Origin: Lycocorax pyrrhopterus obiensis
Taxonomy: Eukaryota > Chordata > Aves > Passeriformes > Paradisaeidae
Assembly (NCBI GenBank): GCA_014706295.1
Contig: JACSVZ010000007.1
Location: 60,030,975-60,094,974 of the forward strand
Direction of reading: 5' to 3'
Length of the DNA stretch: 64,000 nucleotides
Shown: positions 43,046 through 57,400 of the stretch, in pieces
Numbering within the stretch: position 1 is the stretch's first letter
Layout of the letters: the number at the start of each line of letters is the position of its first letter
Notes under the pieces: generated by a model
The model's database searches: none
What the model was told of the DNA's origin: nothing
Seen by the model: only the letters and a program-made list of their open reading frames with translations
Position numbers and translations under genes: made by a program

Positions 43046-44056
43046 AACACGTGAGACAAAGCATGTGAAGCTGCTGATGGCTGGAGGCCCTTGCAGTAGG
43101 GCTTGACTGTGCCCGTGACCAGCTGTCTCCTGGAGCTGGGAGGAGGAGGAGGAGCACCACACCAGATCTGCTGTGTGACAGAGGGGTGTTTGCTGTGTGC
43201 ACGGGACTGGTGTGAGCAGCTGTCCCACATGGGATGAGTGGGGCCTTGGATGGGGTGGTCTCCTGCTCTGCAGCGGTGGAGTAGTCCAGGACTGAGGCAC
43301 GTGCCCGAGGGAGGTGTCTGGATGCTGGAGCTGTGTGCCTGGAGGCAGTAGAGCTTGCCAAGGGCAGGCTGTCAGCTGGCTGGATCACTGCTGGGCTACA
43401 GGTTCAGTGTTCCCTTGGAAACTCTTGACTCACACGGTGATTCTGGACATGAAACTTTCTGGAAGTGCCTCCATGGTGCAGTGCAGCATGGGCGCTGTGC
43501 TAATGCAGCAGTGCTGCTGTCTGGGCTGTAGCTTCCTCTGTGGGGCCAAGCACCTCAGCCTGTGTGCCACAGATGCAGCCCTAAAGCCTCCTGGTGTGGC
43601 TCCAATCCTGTGTTCTCCCCCACAGACCCATCTTGTTCTCTGTGCAGATTCCTTGGTTTCCCCCTGTGCCAATGCACAGAACAGGGCTGGCCATAACAAA
43701 CCTGAGACTTCATGGCCCTGGCAAGTGTCATGTTTGGACTTGGTTCAGGATAAACAGGTTGATCCACAGCATTGCTTGCAGGTCTGATGCCTGCTGGGCA
43801 GAGCACAGCACTCTGCTGCTGGGGTGAGAGCTGGGCAAGGTCTGTCCTGGGCTTCAGATCAGCATTTGGTCTTGTCTGGCATCTTCAGGTAGGGTAGGCT
43901 AAGAACAGTAAAACAGGTGGGGGAATTCTTTGCTTGGAATGTGTAGGAGGGATCTGCTCACAACTGGCCACAGACTTGGTCACCCAGTTATTTTAGGCCC
44001 TGGGTCTGTGGGTGGTTATGGGTATTTGTAATCTTGGTTCCTTTTTCCCTTTCTAG

Positions 44057-45452
44057 GTCTTGCACTCTGGATTTGTCAGCCTTGCAGGCTTCTGGACACG
44101 TCTCCTCTCAGCCATGAGGAGATCAATAGGATTTAACATCTGTGTGGTCACCTGCAGCATCCTGCTCTTGTCCTCCAGCCTGCCGTGCCTTGCAGCTCAG
44201 CCTCTGGAGGAGTGGGATGTGACAAAGGTCCAGCATGGCCCCTGGGCAGGGAATGGGCTGGAAGACGAAAGGACAGGCATGGTGGACTTGAAAACCAATC
44301 TGGGCCCTTCTGAGCAGACAGCTTCTGAAGAGCCATGTGAAGTGTCAGCGAAGCCATCTGGGGCACCCTTGGATGAAGCTTTCACTGCAGAAGGAGAAGG
44401 GCTCCCTGCCAGCCCGAGCCGTGTCATCCCCAGCAGCCAGGGCCTGGGGGATCACCCCTCTGCTGGGCCACTGCCTGCTGTGCACGAGGAGGAGCTGGCT
44501 CCCACAGAGTCACAGCTGGATGAGGGTGAAGCACTCAAGGCCATGCTGACCACAGCTGTGACCACACTGAGCCCTCCAGTCCAGGAGGAGTCTGGTGGTC
44601 CTGTTGGTGAGGCCACCACAGAGGGTGGTGTGGCAGTGGAGCCCAGCTCTTCTGGCCCCTCAGCAAACCCCCTTTCTGGGACCACTGTGGAGGAGGAGGA
44701 GGAGGAAGCAGAGAGCACCTCACACCCCTCAGCTGTGCCCCAGCCCACACTGAGCCCCAGCTCTCCCAGCTGGGAAGCAGCAAGTGACCACCCTGCCATC
44801 CCAACTCCCCAGGCTCCGGGTGTGACCTCTGAGCTGGGAATGCTGAGAGCCCGCACAGGGAGCCCTCTGAAAGCCCTGGCTCCACCAATATCTGTGGCTG
44901 CCAAACATCCCCTTGTGGCGACTGAGGCCACCCTTCACCCAGAAGCAGGGACAGGTATCACGCAAGAAGAGCTGCCCACTACAGCTGGCACTGTCACCAT
45001 CCCCCCTATGGACACTGTACCTCCTGACTGGGATGACACAAAACTGGGGGATGTCAGTCAAGGGGTAGGCCTGTCTCATGAGGAGGTGACAGAGGACCTG
45101 GGGACAACAGAACCATCCCAGACCCCCGAGGAAGGTGTTGGGGAGGAAGAAGATGCAACAAGAGCAGTGCCCTCCCCAGTGTCCCCTCCACCAGCTCCCG
45201 AGCTTGCCAAGGAGACCAACTGCACAGTGCCAGTGCAGAGGGAGGAGCTGCCTGCAACTTCCACAGGCAGCAGAGATGCTTTCCACATTGGGAACCTGTC
45301 AGATGCAGACACAGCTGATCTTGGCTCGCTGGAAAACATAAGTGCAGTCACAGCAGAGGAGGAGAAAAGCGTCCCTCCATCACAGCCGGAGGCTGCTGTG
45401 GTGACAGATACCCAGCCTGAGCTCTCTCCTACTCTGGAGAGTTCATGGAAAG
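44057..45452 (+). CDS. ARMH4: ARMH4 exon 2, signal peptide and mucin-like region
   Basis: The acceptor TTTCTAG precedes 44057. Coding starts at 44114 and covers residues 1-447. The donor is AAAG|GTAAAA at 45452/45453, phase 1. The region is rich in P, S, T, E and A with few aromatic residues, as expected for an extended O-glycosylated ectodomain. Confidence 0.9.
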
Positions 45453-48400
45453 GTAAAACTTGCCTGTTACAGGCACTTGCCTCTCAGTGGGGGTTTAGGA
45501 GGGATGCTCTTGGTAATCTGTGCTTCATTTCTGGGACTTAAAGTGAGCTGTACCAGCAGACTGTGAGCCACTGATGTCCTAAGTGGCTTTACAAGGATGC
45601 TCAGGTCAAGAGGTCTGTGCCGAGAGCTGCTGTCCCTTGTAACAGAAACTCCTGGTTGTTGTCTCCTCACCTCATAGTGAAGCTGTGGCTGTCCAGTGCT
45701 TGTCCCAACTGTTACCTGCTGGCAGAACTGCTCCTCCTGGACAGCCTGCCACAGGCTGATGGTGTCACCTTGCCCTGTACATACCTCCAGAGATGGCACC
45801 TTCAGCCTCATGACAGTGTTCCTGCTTAGTGTTTAAAATATAAAGGGAGTGCTAAAAAAAAGGCTGGTCAGGTGTTGGGCAATGACATGTTTCTAGGCTG
45901 ATGAGGACTTTTTGATTGCTGGGCATCTTTATTCTTTCCTCTTCGGCTGCAGAGGCAAAAGGATGATTTCCCTTCACTGCATCCAAAAGACCTAATTTTT
46001 GCTGTAAAAGAAGGGAAGCTAATTGCAGGCTGATGCTGAAACCTGACTGATTAATTTCTAGATTAATTTATAAGCACTTGACTTGTCAGCAGGTTCCCTC
46101 TCTGCTGTTTCCCGGATGTTGGGGAAACAACACTGTCAATAAGACGTGCAACAAAAATAAACCCTTCTGCATAGCTGAGGTTTCAGTTGGGGCTGGTCAC
46201 TGAAGGCTGCCCTGATGATGCTTGGCTGGACCTGCTGCTGGCACTGTGGCTCTGGAATTGTTAATGCATGGAGTTGTATTCCTTTTATATTCCTTCAGGT
46301 GTGTGCTCTGTTGCTGTCAGCTGTCCTGTCAGTTTGTCCTGACACGTGTTCTTGCTGTAGGTGTTACTCAGGAGGTGACAACAGCTGCCCAGGAGGCTGG
46401 TGCTGCTCTGTCAGCTGTGGCAGAGGTGCCTGGTGCCACCCAGGGAACAGGGGCTGCAAGCTTTCCTCAGGAGAACAGTGGGGAGGACACCCAGATGCTG
46501 ACGGCTCTGAGTGCCACCGAGGTGCTGGTGGCAGCTGGTGCTTCCTCTACAGTGAACCCTGTGGATGCAGAAGGTAGGATTCTGTTTCAAGGACTCACAC
46601 AGAATGGGATGGTACATCTGAAACCAGTGTCAGTGCTTGCACGCTCCAGTCTCAACACAACATCCTTATTTAAGTGACTTTTTTTTTTTTGCTAACCAGC
46701 TTCACACTGCCTCTAGCCCTGGGCTGCCACTGCTTTCTGCCCATGCTGTGAGATCCACCACGTTGAAATTTGCCAGTATATGGATTTTTTTTTTTCCCCC
46801 CAAATAACTGGAGTATAGGTTAAAAAAAAATGCCCCAAACCAAACAAGCCCCCTATCTGTCCTTGCTAGCAAGCTGCCTTTAGCTTTAGACACTTAAGCA
46901 ATTTTTTTATTTATAGAGGGAGAGTTCTTACTTCTGGAGCCCAAGGCAGTCACAGATTGCTGATGCTCGGTCCAAAGGATGAAAATATTTCATCAGGGTA
47001 ATATGGGAGCCAGTGGTGGGGGAAAGACACCCTCCTGCAAGAGCCTGGCAAGCCCTTGGGTGTGGAAGCCTGCACTGATATTCACTTCCACTGAGGAATG
47101 GTGGGCTGTTCTCAGGTTGATGTAGCTCATACAGAAATGCTTTGAGCAGTCATGTTCACGTAGCTGCTGCCTGCTGGCTCGGTGTCACCTTGGCAGGTAA
47201 GTGTAGGAGCCTGTCTTCCTGACAGGAATGTAGCAAGGGTTCCCTCAGCACGAGGTTGACTTTGAGCTGGAGTGTATTTCTGCAGTAGTGGGGACTACTG
47301 TAATGAAACTGCTGCTGGGCAGCTTTTCTGGTAATTCTTATATTGCAGGGCATCAAAAGAAAAAAGCTGTTTGCATTGTATCTCTAAATTTAGGGTCCCT
47401 TTGTAAAGGGGAGAAGGTTCTTCTGGCAGTTTCCATTAATTAATTTGCTTCTGGGATTTAATTATAAATTCAACCAACTTTTATCTTTGTAATGAACTAT
47501 TAGATCTGTCATTTGGTTCAGTTCTCAACTTGTGTTTTGGTGCTCTGATCTTGCAAGGGTGTGGTGAGGAGTCGACCTCAAAGCAATGGAATTAAAACCT
47601 TTAAGGGCTCCCCCCTCATTAAGGGGAACCTCTTTTGCTGGCTGCCCTTGAGGAGAGAGTTTCATTACAGCAGAGTCACATCTTGAAGGAAGCAAAAGTT
47701 TGGTAACTTCCTTTGAGTTGTCACTAAGGACTTTTCTTGGGTTTTTTAGAAACACTGTTATCCTGAATGGTTGCTGTTTCCTGTCTTCTGCAGATCTCAC
47801 AGATGGGATCCTGGTCACCGGTGAGAAGGCTGTTCCAGCCCCTGGTGGGATGTTTCCTACCCCATCTGGACAGACAGAGGAGCCATCCAGCAGAACTGTG
47901 GTCCTGGTAACGCCAGCATCAGTGGCCTCCTCTGTCAGGAGAACGGCTCTTCCCTCTGTGAGGAGGATCAGCACGGCCGTGACCTACGGGCTGGACCGCC
48001 TGGAGTCAGAAGGTACCCCTGAGGCTGAGGGGCAGGTGGCCTCCTGTGGAGTGCCACACCTGCCCTGACAGCCCCCAGTTTGTCAGTTTGGCTCACACCT
48101 ATGTGCACATCTTCTTGTTCCCAATAAAGTTGTTGGATAATCTGTCCTCTCCCAAGAGGCACAGGAAGCAAGCAATGAACAGTGTCCTGGAGGATGCCTG
48201 AAATTCAGTGGCTGTGGTGGATGGGGGTGGGTTCTTTCTTGGCTAGGGAGCAGCAGTGGTGTTGCTGTTGCAGCAGGGTCTGGCTCTGCACACCTGTGAT
48301 GCTACTGTGTGCATCCACTGTACCTGGGAACACCCACCAAAGGGTGCTGAGGTGAAGCAGATCCCACCCTGGAGCTGCTCTGCAGCTCTGGTCTGTCTTC

Positions 48401-51400
48401 TATTCAGCTCACCCACAATTTTCCTGCAGAGAATTGTTTCTTGCTTTTTTTCTTACTTGAACTCCTCTCTGCTTGCTCATCCATCCAGTTTTGTGCTCCA
48501 GTGTCTGGACTGATACCACCTGGCAGGAATTAATCTTTCCGCCTGTTTTTGCTCCCTTTCCTTTATCTTGACCTTCTCTTGCCTTAGTATTTTACTGCAA
48601 AGGTTGGCAGCTCTCCAGGGGTGGCACTGCCAGATGGTATTTCTCCTCTGAGTAGAGGTGGGGTGCTATAGACAACAGCTCATCAGCATCTTTTCTCTGC
48701 AGGAAGCAATAACTCTCACTCCTGTTAAGTTTAGAGGGCAGCAGAAGCTGGGAGTCTTCCCCACTGCATGTTCCTGGCTTGCTGCTGGCTTTGAAGCCTT
48801 TTCCCAGCTCTCTGGGACTCCCACTGCAGCATTCTCCCCTTGCCAGGAGGAATCTTGGATGTCTCTGGCAGGGCAAGGATGTGGTGCTGACAGGAGAGTG
48901 GCAGCAGGGGAAGGGAAGGTCGTGTGTGTAGGGAAAAGCTGATCTTTCAGGCTGGGAAATAAGGTCTCTCCTTAGCAAGGGCAGTATGATTCAGGAGGCT
49001 AAAGTGTTTTATAGCCCTCTGGGATCCCCTTTAGAAGCCTGGGTTTCTGCATGGGAAGATAAGAGGGATTTCAGTTTCAGCTGAGCTTTGGTCTCTGTCT
49101 ATTTAATGAGACTTTCCTGGACAGGCATTAAAAAAAAGTCTTTCTGCTCCAGTACAGGACTGATGCAACTTTCTTGGATTCCTACTGCACTCTGTTTTCT
49201 CTGCTCTGGGCTCCTCTGAAGGCAAATGTGGGCTGTAGCTGGGACCAGGTGCTCTCAATGATGAGGACTCAAGTGGAAATCTGGGTTTCTTGGCTCTGCA
49301 GGTGCCTGTTCTCCAAGGGACTTGCGGCTCTTTGTGCTGTGTGGGTTTGACAACTCGCACAGCTTTTGTGGCCTAAATCTCTTCTGCTCAACCTAGACCT
49401 CTGTGCAGGGAGCCAGAAGGTTCCCTGGTGCTGGGGATCACGAATCCACATCTTGTAAAATGGGACAATTACAATTATCATGTGGGGAAAGGCTTTCTGC
49501 CTGGGGATGGTGCTGCCCCAGTTAAGCACAAAGGAAGGCTTTTGATCTACAACTCTACTTTCTAACATCTTTTTCTGCTTAATGGCAACTGGGGGTATCA
49601 CATCCTCATGGTGGAGTGGCATTAGGAAGCTTGGTTCCCAAAGTTACAGTTCCTAGTGTTTCAGAACATCAGGATGCTGTCGGATCCCAGATGTTTGGGG
49701 ATGCTTTCCTTTAAAGCTACATGGAGCATCAGCCCAGGATGTTCAGGCTTTTGGGGGATGCTGTTGTTGGCACGTGATTGGGTCCCTAATGTGGGGTCTT
49801 GGCCCTTTGGGGAGAGGCCGTGCCTGGCTCTCTGCTGGAAGAAGTGCAAGGAGCTGAGTGAGCTCTGCTGCCTTCAGTGGGGTCCTGCTGAGTTGCCTCT
49901 CTGAAGGCCTGGCTCATCATTAAATATAAACCCCTGCTGCTCAGCTCACTCTGTTTCTTGGGGACCATCTGTGCCAAACTGCCTGTGGTTAATTGCATCT
50001 GTATATTCACCTGCCTGGCTTGGATGCAAAACTGTTTTAAAAATCAAATTGCACAGACAAAATGAAAATATGTCTAGATGAGCTTCTCTTCCTCCCTGGT
50101 GGACTCTGGAGAGATGAGCTGGGTAACAAATATCCTCCTGCCTTGACTCTGTGGTGAGACTGGTTCTACTTGCCCTTCCTAGTCAGAGAAATCCTATAAA
50201 GGGATTATAGGACATGGGGACAGGACACAGCAGAGGATAAGGCTTGCTTGTCTGGGGGAATTGATTATATATTTTGTCTCTGTGCCTAGAATTTGTATAT
50301 CTCTCTAGCAAGCTGAGCCCTGCAGCTTTCTCTGTAGGGCTTCTAGGTACAGAGCGCTACTAGTTCAACTGGCTTACTCAGGACCACTGTGTGAGCCTCC
50401 CAACACCTTCAAAAAGTGACTCTTTGGAAAGAAACCACATTCCTTTTTGACTTGATTCCTGTGCTGTAACATCTGCCGTGGTAGGTATTGGCAGAGGTGG
50501 CTGCACACCCCCAGTGTGGCAGCATTTGGCAGGTGGAACTTTCTGAAGTGGCAGGACATGTGCCATGCTCCCTGTTCTCCGGGATCCTTGCAGTTTTCAG
50601 CTGAAAGCTGCTGGATAGAGCACACCAGACTGTGGTCCTGTCGCTGTGGGTGAGGGTGAGTCTGTATCTGGCCCTGCAGACTCAAGGTTTGGTTCCCTTG
50701 TGTGCCACCACCCTGCCTGGACAGCAGAGAATCACGGCATCACAGAATGGGTTGGGATGAAAGCAACATCAAAAACCATCTCATTCCAACCCCCTGCATG
50801 GGCAGGGACACCTTCCACTATCCCAGGTTGCTCCAAGCCCTGTCCAGCCTGACCTGGAACACTTCCAATGGAGCAGCCACAGCTTCTGTGGGCAGCGTGG
50901 GCCAGGGCCTCCCCACCCTCACAGGGAAGAATTTTTTCTTGCGGTCTGATCTCCCTGCTGGGAGTGAGCTGCTCACACAGTTCAGGGGTCAGGAGGGCTC
51001 TGCTGGCTGTGGAGGGTGCTCAGAGCGTTGATTAAAGCAGGAGCTGCTCTGCTTGTTGTGTGGTGTCAGGAACAGTCAATAGCTCTGAAAATGGGCAACT
51101 TGAAAATCAGTTGCTCCAGAGGAGAAGGCCTTAACCAAGTAGCTCTTGAATGTGGAGTGTTCCCAATTAATTAGGATGGCTCTCAGCTGGCAAGATTTGG
51201 AGTTTCATGTGCATTTGCAGCTTGCTGTGAACTATTTTGTGTACCATAGGACAGTTTAGTTTGGAAAAGACCTTCAGGCTCAAGTCCAAGCTATGACCAA
51301 ACACCGCTGTGTCAACCAGACCATGTCCAGTCTTTCCTTAAACGCCTCCAGTGATGGTGACTCCACCACCTCCCTGGGCAGCCCCTTCCAATGTTGAATC

Positions 51401-54400
51401 ACCCTTTCTGTGAAGAAATTCCTCCTGAATACTTCAGAACTTGTAGCCATTTAGGTAAATTTATAACAGATCCTTCAACTCCCCATTTTTCTTCTGAGCC
51501 GTGTCACAGTATGAGGAACCTTCTTTTTTTGGGGTGTGAAGGGTATTTTTTCCAGGAAATTAAGGCTCTGAAGGGGACTGCTATTTGGACCTTGACTGTA
51601 TGGATTAAGATCTGCCTCATTAAATCTCTACAACCCTGTTAAAAATTTAAATTAGGATGCAGAGGTGTAAATAAAACAGGCACTTAACCCAGCATGGTTA
51701 ACTAGCCTGATATTATAATTCCTCACCAGCTCTTTGGGTATCAACTAAATTGGCAAGGAACAGAAGACTTAAAGCCCATGCAGAATGAATTATTAAATGG
51801 TTTTGGTGTACACACTTTTCTCTTGTTTCTTGTTTATTGCTACCACTGAAATGGGAGCTGCTCTGTGCCTGGTGCAGGTTTGACCTCTGCCTTCCTCACA
51901 GTAGGTGGTGGCTCATCCCTCATTCTCCTTTGTAGCAGGAAATGGTAAAGTGTGACAATTTTTTTGTATCAAACCCAACTTTTTTCCTTCTCTCTTTCTT
52001 CTGAGAGTGTTTGATACAGACATCCACAGCTTTTCTGGGCCCAGCTTGCCTTACTCATGGGCAAGAATTCCTTCCTAATCTCCAGTCTAACCCTGCCCTT
52101 TGTCAGGTTGGAGCCACTCCCTCTCATCCTGTCATGCACTGGTCCAAAATCCCTCTCCAGCTCTCTTGGCCCCCCCTTTAGGCACTGGAAGGGTCTCTAA
52201 GGTCTCTCTGGAGCCTTCCTTTCTCCAGGCTGAGCATCCCCAGCCCTTTCTGTTCTTTGTGATGTTCTGGCACTGTTCATCCTCCAGCAGGTTGGATGAC
52301 ATTTCTTAGTCTGACCCCCCCCTTGCTTCTTGTTCTGGCCAGGCTTTGTTTGAATTTTTAACTGTATTATACTTCTCATTTGTCCAAAAAATTAGAGTTC
52401 ACTTAAATATCACTTTAATGTTGTAGCTTTCCCATGCTTATCCCAAAGCTTGAACAAAACCAACAGAAACCCCCCATAGTTGCTATTGAAAGGTAATTGG
52501 GCTGTGTGAGTGAAAGTTTTTAATGAGTTTCTGCTTGTTTTAATCTGAGGATTAAGCAGTTTACCCTCGTGGCTCGAGGGAGGGGGGTTCAGATAAGCAG
52601 GGATGTGGCTGTAAGGCTCTGCAAGGAACGCTTTCTGCTGGAGTTGCTCCTGCCTGGGGTCCCTTGGCAGGGGGGAGAGTGTTGCTCATGGGGCTTTTTT
52701 TGGGAGCTTTGTTCAGTGGGACCAGGGATGCTGCAAGAGGGGGTGAAGGACTTGGGAAGAAGCAGGAGTCTGACTAGAAAATGAGCTGAGTGGACTCAGT
52801 CATGTTCCCTTTGGCTCCTGATAGGACTTGAGTTAAAACCTTGGTACTGTGGAGACTGTTGTCCATAATAACAGCCCCAACCCCCAATCTACATCGTCTG
52901 TGATGATCCAAGCTGGGCTTGTCTAGAAAATAAAGCCGAAATCAAATGTTTTCCTAACTCTTGGGTTGTTGGCTGTTATCTTCCCAGGCAGTGTGGTTGA
53001 ATTGAATGCTTCTGGAGAAACACCAGCAGCCTTTTCCAATGAAAATAGAATTAATGTCTCTGCTGGGGCTGTTGGGTGTTTTTGTTGGTTTATTTATTTA
53101 AATTTTTTGTTGTCGGGGGTTGTTTGTGGGTTTGGGTGTTTTTGTTGTGATTGGAAAGAAGTCTCATGCCCACGGCCCTTTTCCAGGGGGAAGCTTTTTG
53201 TTAAGAGATGTCATAAACTCTTTGTCTGCCTTTGTCTATCTTGTTCTGCCCTGTCCACTCACAGGTCATGGTCATTAAATCTGGACTGATTTGACTGCTC
53301 TCACTTGATAAATCACCTCTTTCTTGTCTTGATTTTTATACTGGTTGGTTCAACACCTGTACACCCAGGGGTGGAAGAGCAGTTCTGCAGCAAGCCAGGG
53401 AACAAACTCATTATAGTCCATACAGGGTGTTCTGCAGCATTTTGGGGGCTTTTTTTTTTCCCTTTAAAGTAGCCTTGTGTTGCTAAACTGACTCTGGCCT
53501 GGCTCGATGTGAGAGCAATTTTGAGGTGAATGCTGCTGGAGGTACAGTTTTTGTTTTAGGAAGGAATTCTTGAATGTGAGGGAGGTGAGGCACTGACTGG
53601 TGGTGGGGCACACCTAGAGAAGCTGTGGCTGCCCCTGCATCCTTGGGAGTGTCCAAGGCCAGGCTGGACAGGACTTGGAGCAACCTGGGATAGTGGAAGG
53701 TGTCCTTGCCATGGCAGGGGGATGGAACTGAATGGTTTTTAAGGTCCTTTCCAACCCAAATAATTCTGTGATTATAGAACTTATTCTTTCTGATCTTAAT
53801 ACAGAACTAGACCCATGGTCCCAGCCAGAGTATTTTTTACCTTTGTTTTCTCCCCCCCTGCCCCAAAAGTCCTCAGTGCCTTGGATCTCCTGTGACAAGC
53901 AGTGAGCCAAGAGTTTAAAAAAAACCCCAAGTGTGAATCCACTCAGCTTTGGGGGGAATTGGGTTATGATCAGAATTTGAATGTTTCCTTGTACTGTCTT
54001 TACAATGTCAGAGCCTTCTGCTGGGGAGCAGCTTCTCTTGAGCTTTGGCAAGGAGAGGCTCCTAAAGCAGCATCAGCTCGGCTCTGCTGCCAGGGGAATG
54101 CTCACTCTCCCAGCAAGGATTTCCTTCTGTTACAAAAGAAAAAGAATTTGGACGAGAGAGAACAACCTCAAGTTCCACCAGGGAAGGTTTAGGTTGGGTA
54201 TTAGGGCAGTGTCTCTTCGCTGGAAGGGTGGTCAGGTACTGGCACAGGCTGCCCAGGGCAGTGGTGGAGTCATCAACCCTGGAGGGGATTTAAGAGGTGT
54301 GTGGATGTGGCACTTGGGGACATGGGTTAGTGGTGGCTTGGCAGTGCTGGGGGAACATGATGATGATTTTAGAGAGCTTTTCTGACCTTAATGATTCTGT

Positions 54401-57400
54401 GATGTGTAAATTCTTCTCTTGAAGCTTCTGTGGGTAGGGTTATGTTATCCTGCTTTGTGTGGTAGGATCCTATCCAACAGGTGCATTCTTCCCAACATTC
54501 CCCTTCCCTGTCTCTGTGCAAGTGCTCAGATGCTGAAACTTCCCAGGAGACTGATTTTTTCCAGAGCACAGCATTTAAGACAACACCACATCCTGCAAAT
54601 AAATACCCTGGATGGCTTTGCAGTGAAGGCGACTGGGCTTAGCAGAACTCATCCCTAGGGGGGTTTTACCCTGATGTTTGGCAGAGTTTCTGTGCCTGGA
54701 TGTGTTGCCCCACCATGGCACAGCACTTTGCCCAGGAGCCCATCCACCTTCCTACCAGCTCTCTCCTGCTGGGCTGTCAAAGGCTCTTGGCAGCATTTTG
54801 GAGCTGTTGGATGGTGACTCTATGACTGATCACGTGAAGGCAACACATTAATAATAAAAGAGTTGTCCTAGAAAGGCCTTCCTGACTTCACAGTCAGCTG
54901 TGATCACAAAAGCAGTGCAGAGTGAACCTCAGTGGGAGAAAACACTTGGCAGAGGCTTCTTAATGCCTCTCCCTCCTGCTCTGGCAAGAGATGGGAGTCA
55001 TAGACCCTCCATCCCGAATCCTGTTGTTATTTACGCATCATTATTTACATGTTGTTGTTATTAGCACACAGGGGTGACCCTGCAGCACTGAACACCAAAT
55101 AAAATCACAGCTTAAACTGTCATGGATCACAGCAATCCTCTGTGGTATCATTTAGAGATCGTTGTCCACTGAGTCTGGTGTGAGGAAAGCTGGGAAGGAA
55201 AAGGACAGAGCAAGTGACAGCTCCAGGTTTTGCCCTGCAACTTCCTTCCTTTTTAGTTTGTTTTATTTTCTTTTTTCATTGCACTCTGAATGCAGTTTGT
55301 GCCTGTGAGTGAATCTGTCACCTTCCCCTGTGAGCCTCTCTCTGCTCCTGTGTGTTAAACTTGACAAATGATGGTTTCCTGGCTCTTCTGAGGAATGGAA
55401 GTGTTTGCAAACATTAATGGAAAATATCTAAATATAGAAATATCATTCTTCAATGAAGGTTTCTTCAGCTGACAACCTGGTGTAGCTCCATTGCCTTCAG
55501 CAAGGTTATCACCACAGTGGCTTCAGCTGCAGCTTCTTTCAAGCCATTACACCCCCAAAAATTGAGTCTGAGGCTTTCAGCTGCTGGATGCTGGTGGTTG
55601 TCCAGTTGCTCCAGATCCTGCAGGTTATGGGTTCCTGCTGGGTCAGGGAAATGCCTCACAGGGGAGGCGTGAGGTGGTCTCATTTCTCCTGCCTAAGTCA
55701 CAAAAGCCAGCGTGCATGTGTCCAGTTTTGTGGTGAAAAACCTCACTTTTGGAGCAAGCACAAGGAGCTTTTGCCCCCCTGAAACAGCAACTCCCATCCT
55801 CTGGATATCACCAGTGTCACCAATGGATCCATTGGGAGTCCCATGCTAAAGCCCAGTGGTGGCTGTTTCTATTAATAAAGCTGGCACCCCCCAAAAACTG
55901 CTAAAAATCTGTTATTTTATCTCAGGCTTGTTTCCTTGGGCTCCCCTATAGCTTCCCCAAGCCTGAAATTTTGAATACCTGTTACAAGGTTGTCAGGTCC
56001 TTCAGAACTAAAACAATTGACACATGAACTGGGAATCTCATTTTCCCTGGGGATTCCTGTTGTCCATTGTCACAGCAGGGAGGTGTTGAGCTTCTTTGGG
56101 TTTTTGGTTTTTCTGTCTCCACGAAGGCAAAGCAGAGGCTGCTTTAGTGACTGCAGTGCTTATTTAGTCTGTCAGAGAGTGGCAGAAGTGTTCCAGGCCA
56201 GGTTGGATGGGGCTTGGAGCAACCTGGTCGGGTGGAAGGTGTCCCTGCCCGTGGCAGGGGGTTGGAACAAGATGGGCTTTAAGGCCCCTCCCAACCCAAA
56301 CCTTTCCATGATTCTGTGAAAACACAAACATCTGCTTGGGCTGTGTTTCAGTGCTGAAGTGTCCTGGTGTCCCGGGGAGAGGAGAGGAGAGAGGATACTG
56401 TCCCTCCTGGATAGATCCATGTGGCGCATCATGGATTTGGTGCACACAAACAAAATCAGCTCATGTGTAATGTATGAAAACGTGGACCAAGGCTGGCTCA
56501 CAGCAGAAGCCACCCTGGCTTGGCCAGCAGGACTAGGGAAGTGATGTTCTCTTCTCACAGGTCACAAACGACAGGACAAGAAAAACAGCCTCAAGCTGCA
56601 CCAGGGGAGGTTTAGATTGGATATTAGGGAAAATTTCTTTAACAAAAGGATGGTCAGGCATTGTGCCAGGCTGCCCAGCCCCCATCCCTGGAGAGATTTA
56701 AAAGATGTGTGGATGTGGCACTTGGGGATGTGGACTCAGTAATCTTAGAGGGCTTTTCCAACATAAACCATTCCATGACTCACAAAAATAGTTCACAGTG
56801 AGCTGCAAGTGCACATGAAACTCTGGCTTACTTCTGAATCTGCTGGGCTTTGCACTTTCAATCCTTGCTACGTGCAGTCTTTCCCAATAATTTTCTTTCC
56901 ATCTGCTGCTGAGGCCTTTTGAAGGCCAAAAAGTGCCAATTTAGGAGGGAAAACATGACTTTTGTAAAAGGCTTTTGTGTGAAGCACAAACCTCCAGCTT
57001 GAGATTCAGCTGTGTGATGCTCACTTCCATTTTCCACCTTATGAGACTCCCAAGCGTTATGCACAGCCTGCCCACGGCTGCCTGTTGTGCCTCTGCTGCT
57101 GAAATCCCACACTCGTGAAGTCTTTGGGGTTTTTTGGAAGTGTAGGTTCCTCCTTGTGACCACCAAGTGGTGCTCTGCGCTGCACCTTGCAGCAAGGCAA
57201 GCTGTTGGCGTTTCGGGATGGGGACTAAAAAGCTGTTTTCAGGTGCAGGAATGAGCCAGAGAGGAGAAGGGACCAAGCTGAGAGCCTTTTCCTTCCCCCT
57301 TGCAGCGGCTGTGCTACAAGGATCTCATTATTCACAGCTTTCTGCTGCGGCTTCGTGGTGATTGATGGAGCTTGGTGATCATCAGATGTGATAAGTAGTC

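Larger units (their letters stand above)
38785..44056 (+). other. ARMH4: presumed ARMH4 first intron
   Basis: About 5.3 kb of noncoding sequence between the CpG island and the first certain coding exon. It holds a T14G11 run at 40069-40093 and a CR1 copy at 42570-43045. No other gene is supported. Confidence 0.45.

Noticed and set aside
43046..43200. Possible continuation of the CR1 copy at 42570 into ORF2
   Set aside because: Similarity fades after the CCCCAGAGCTGG block. I could not support an extension by eye.
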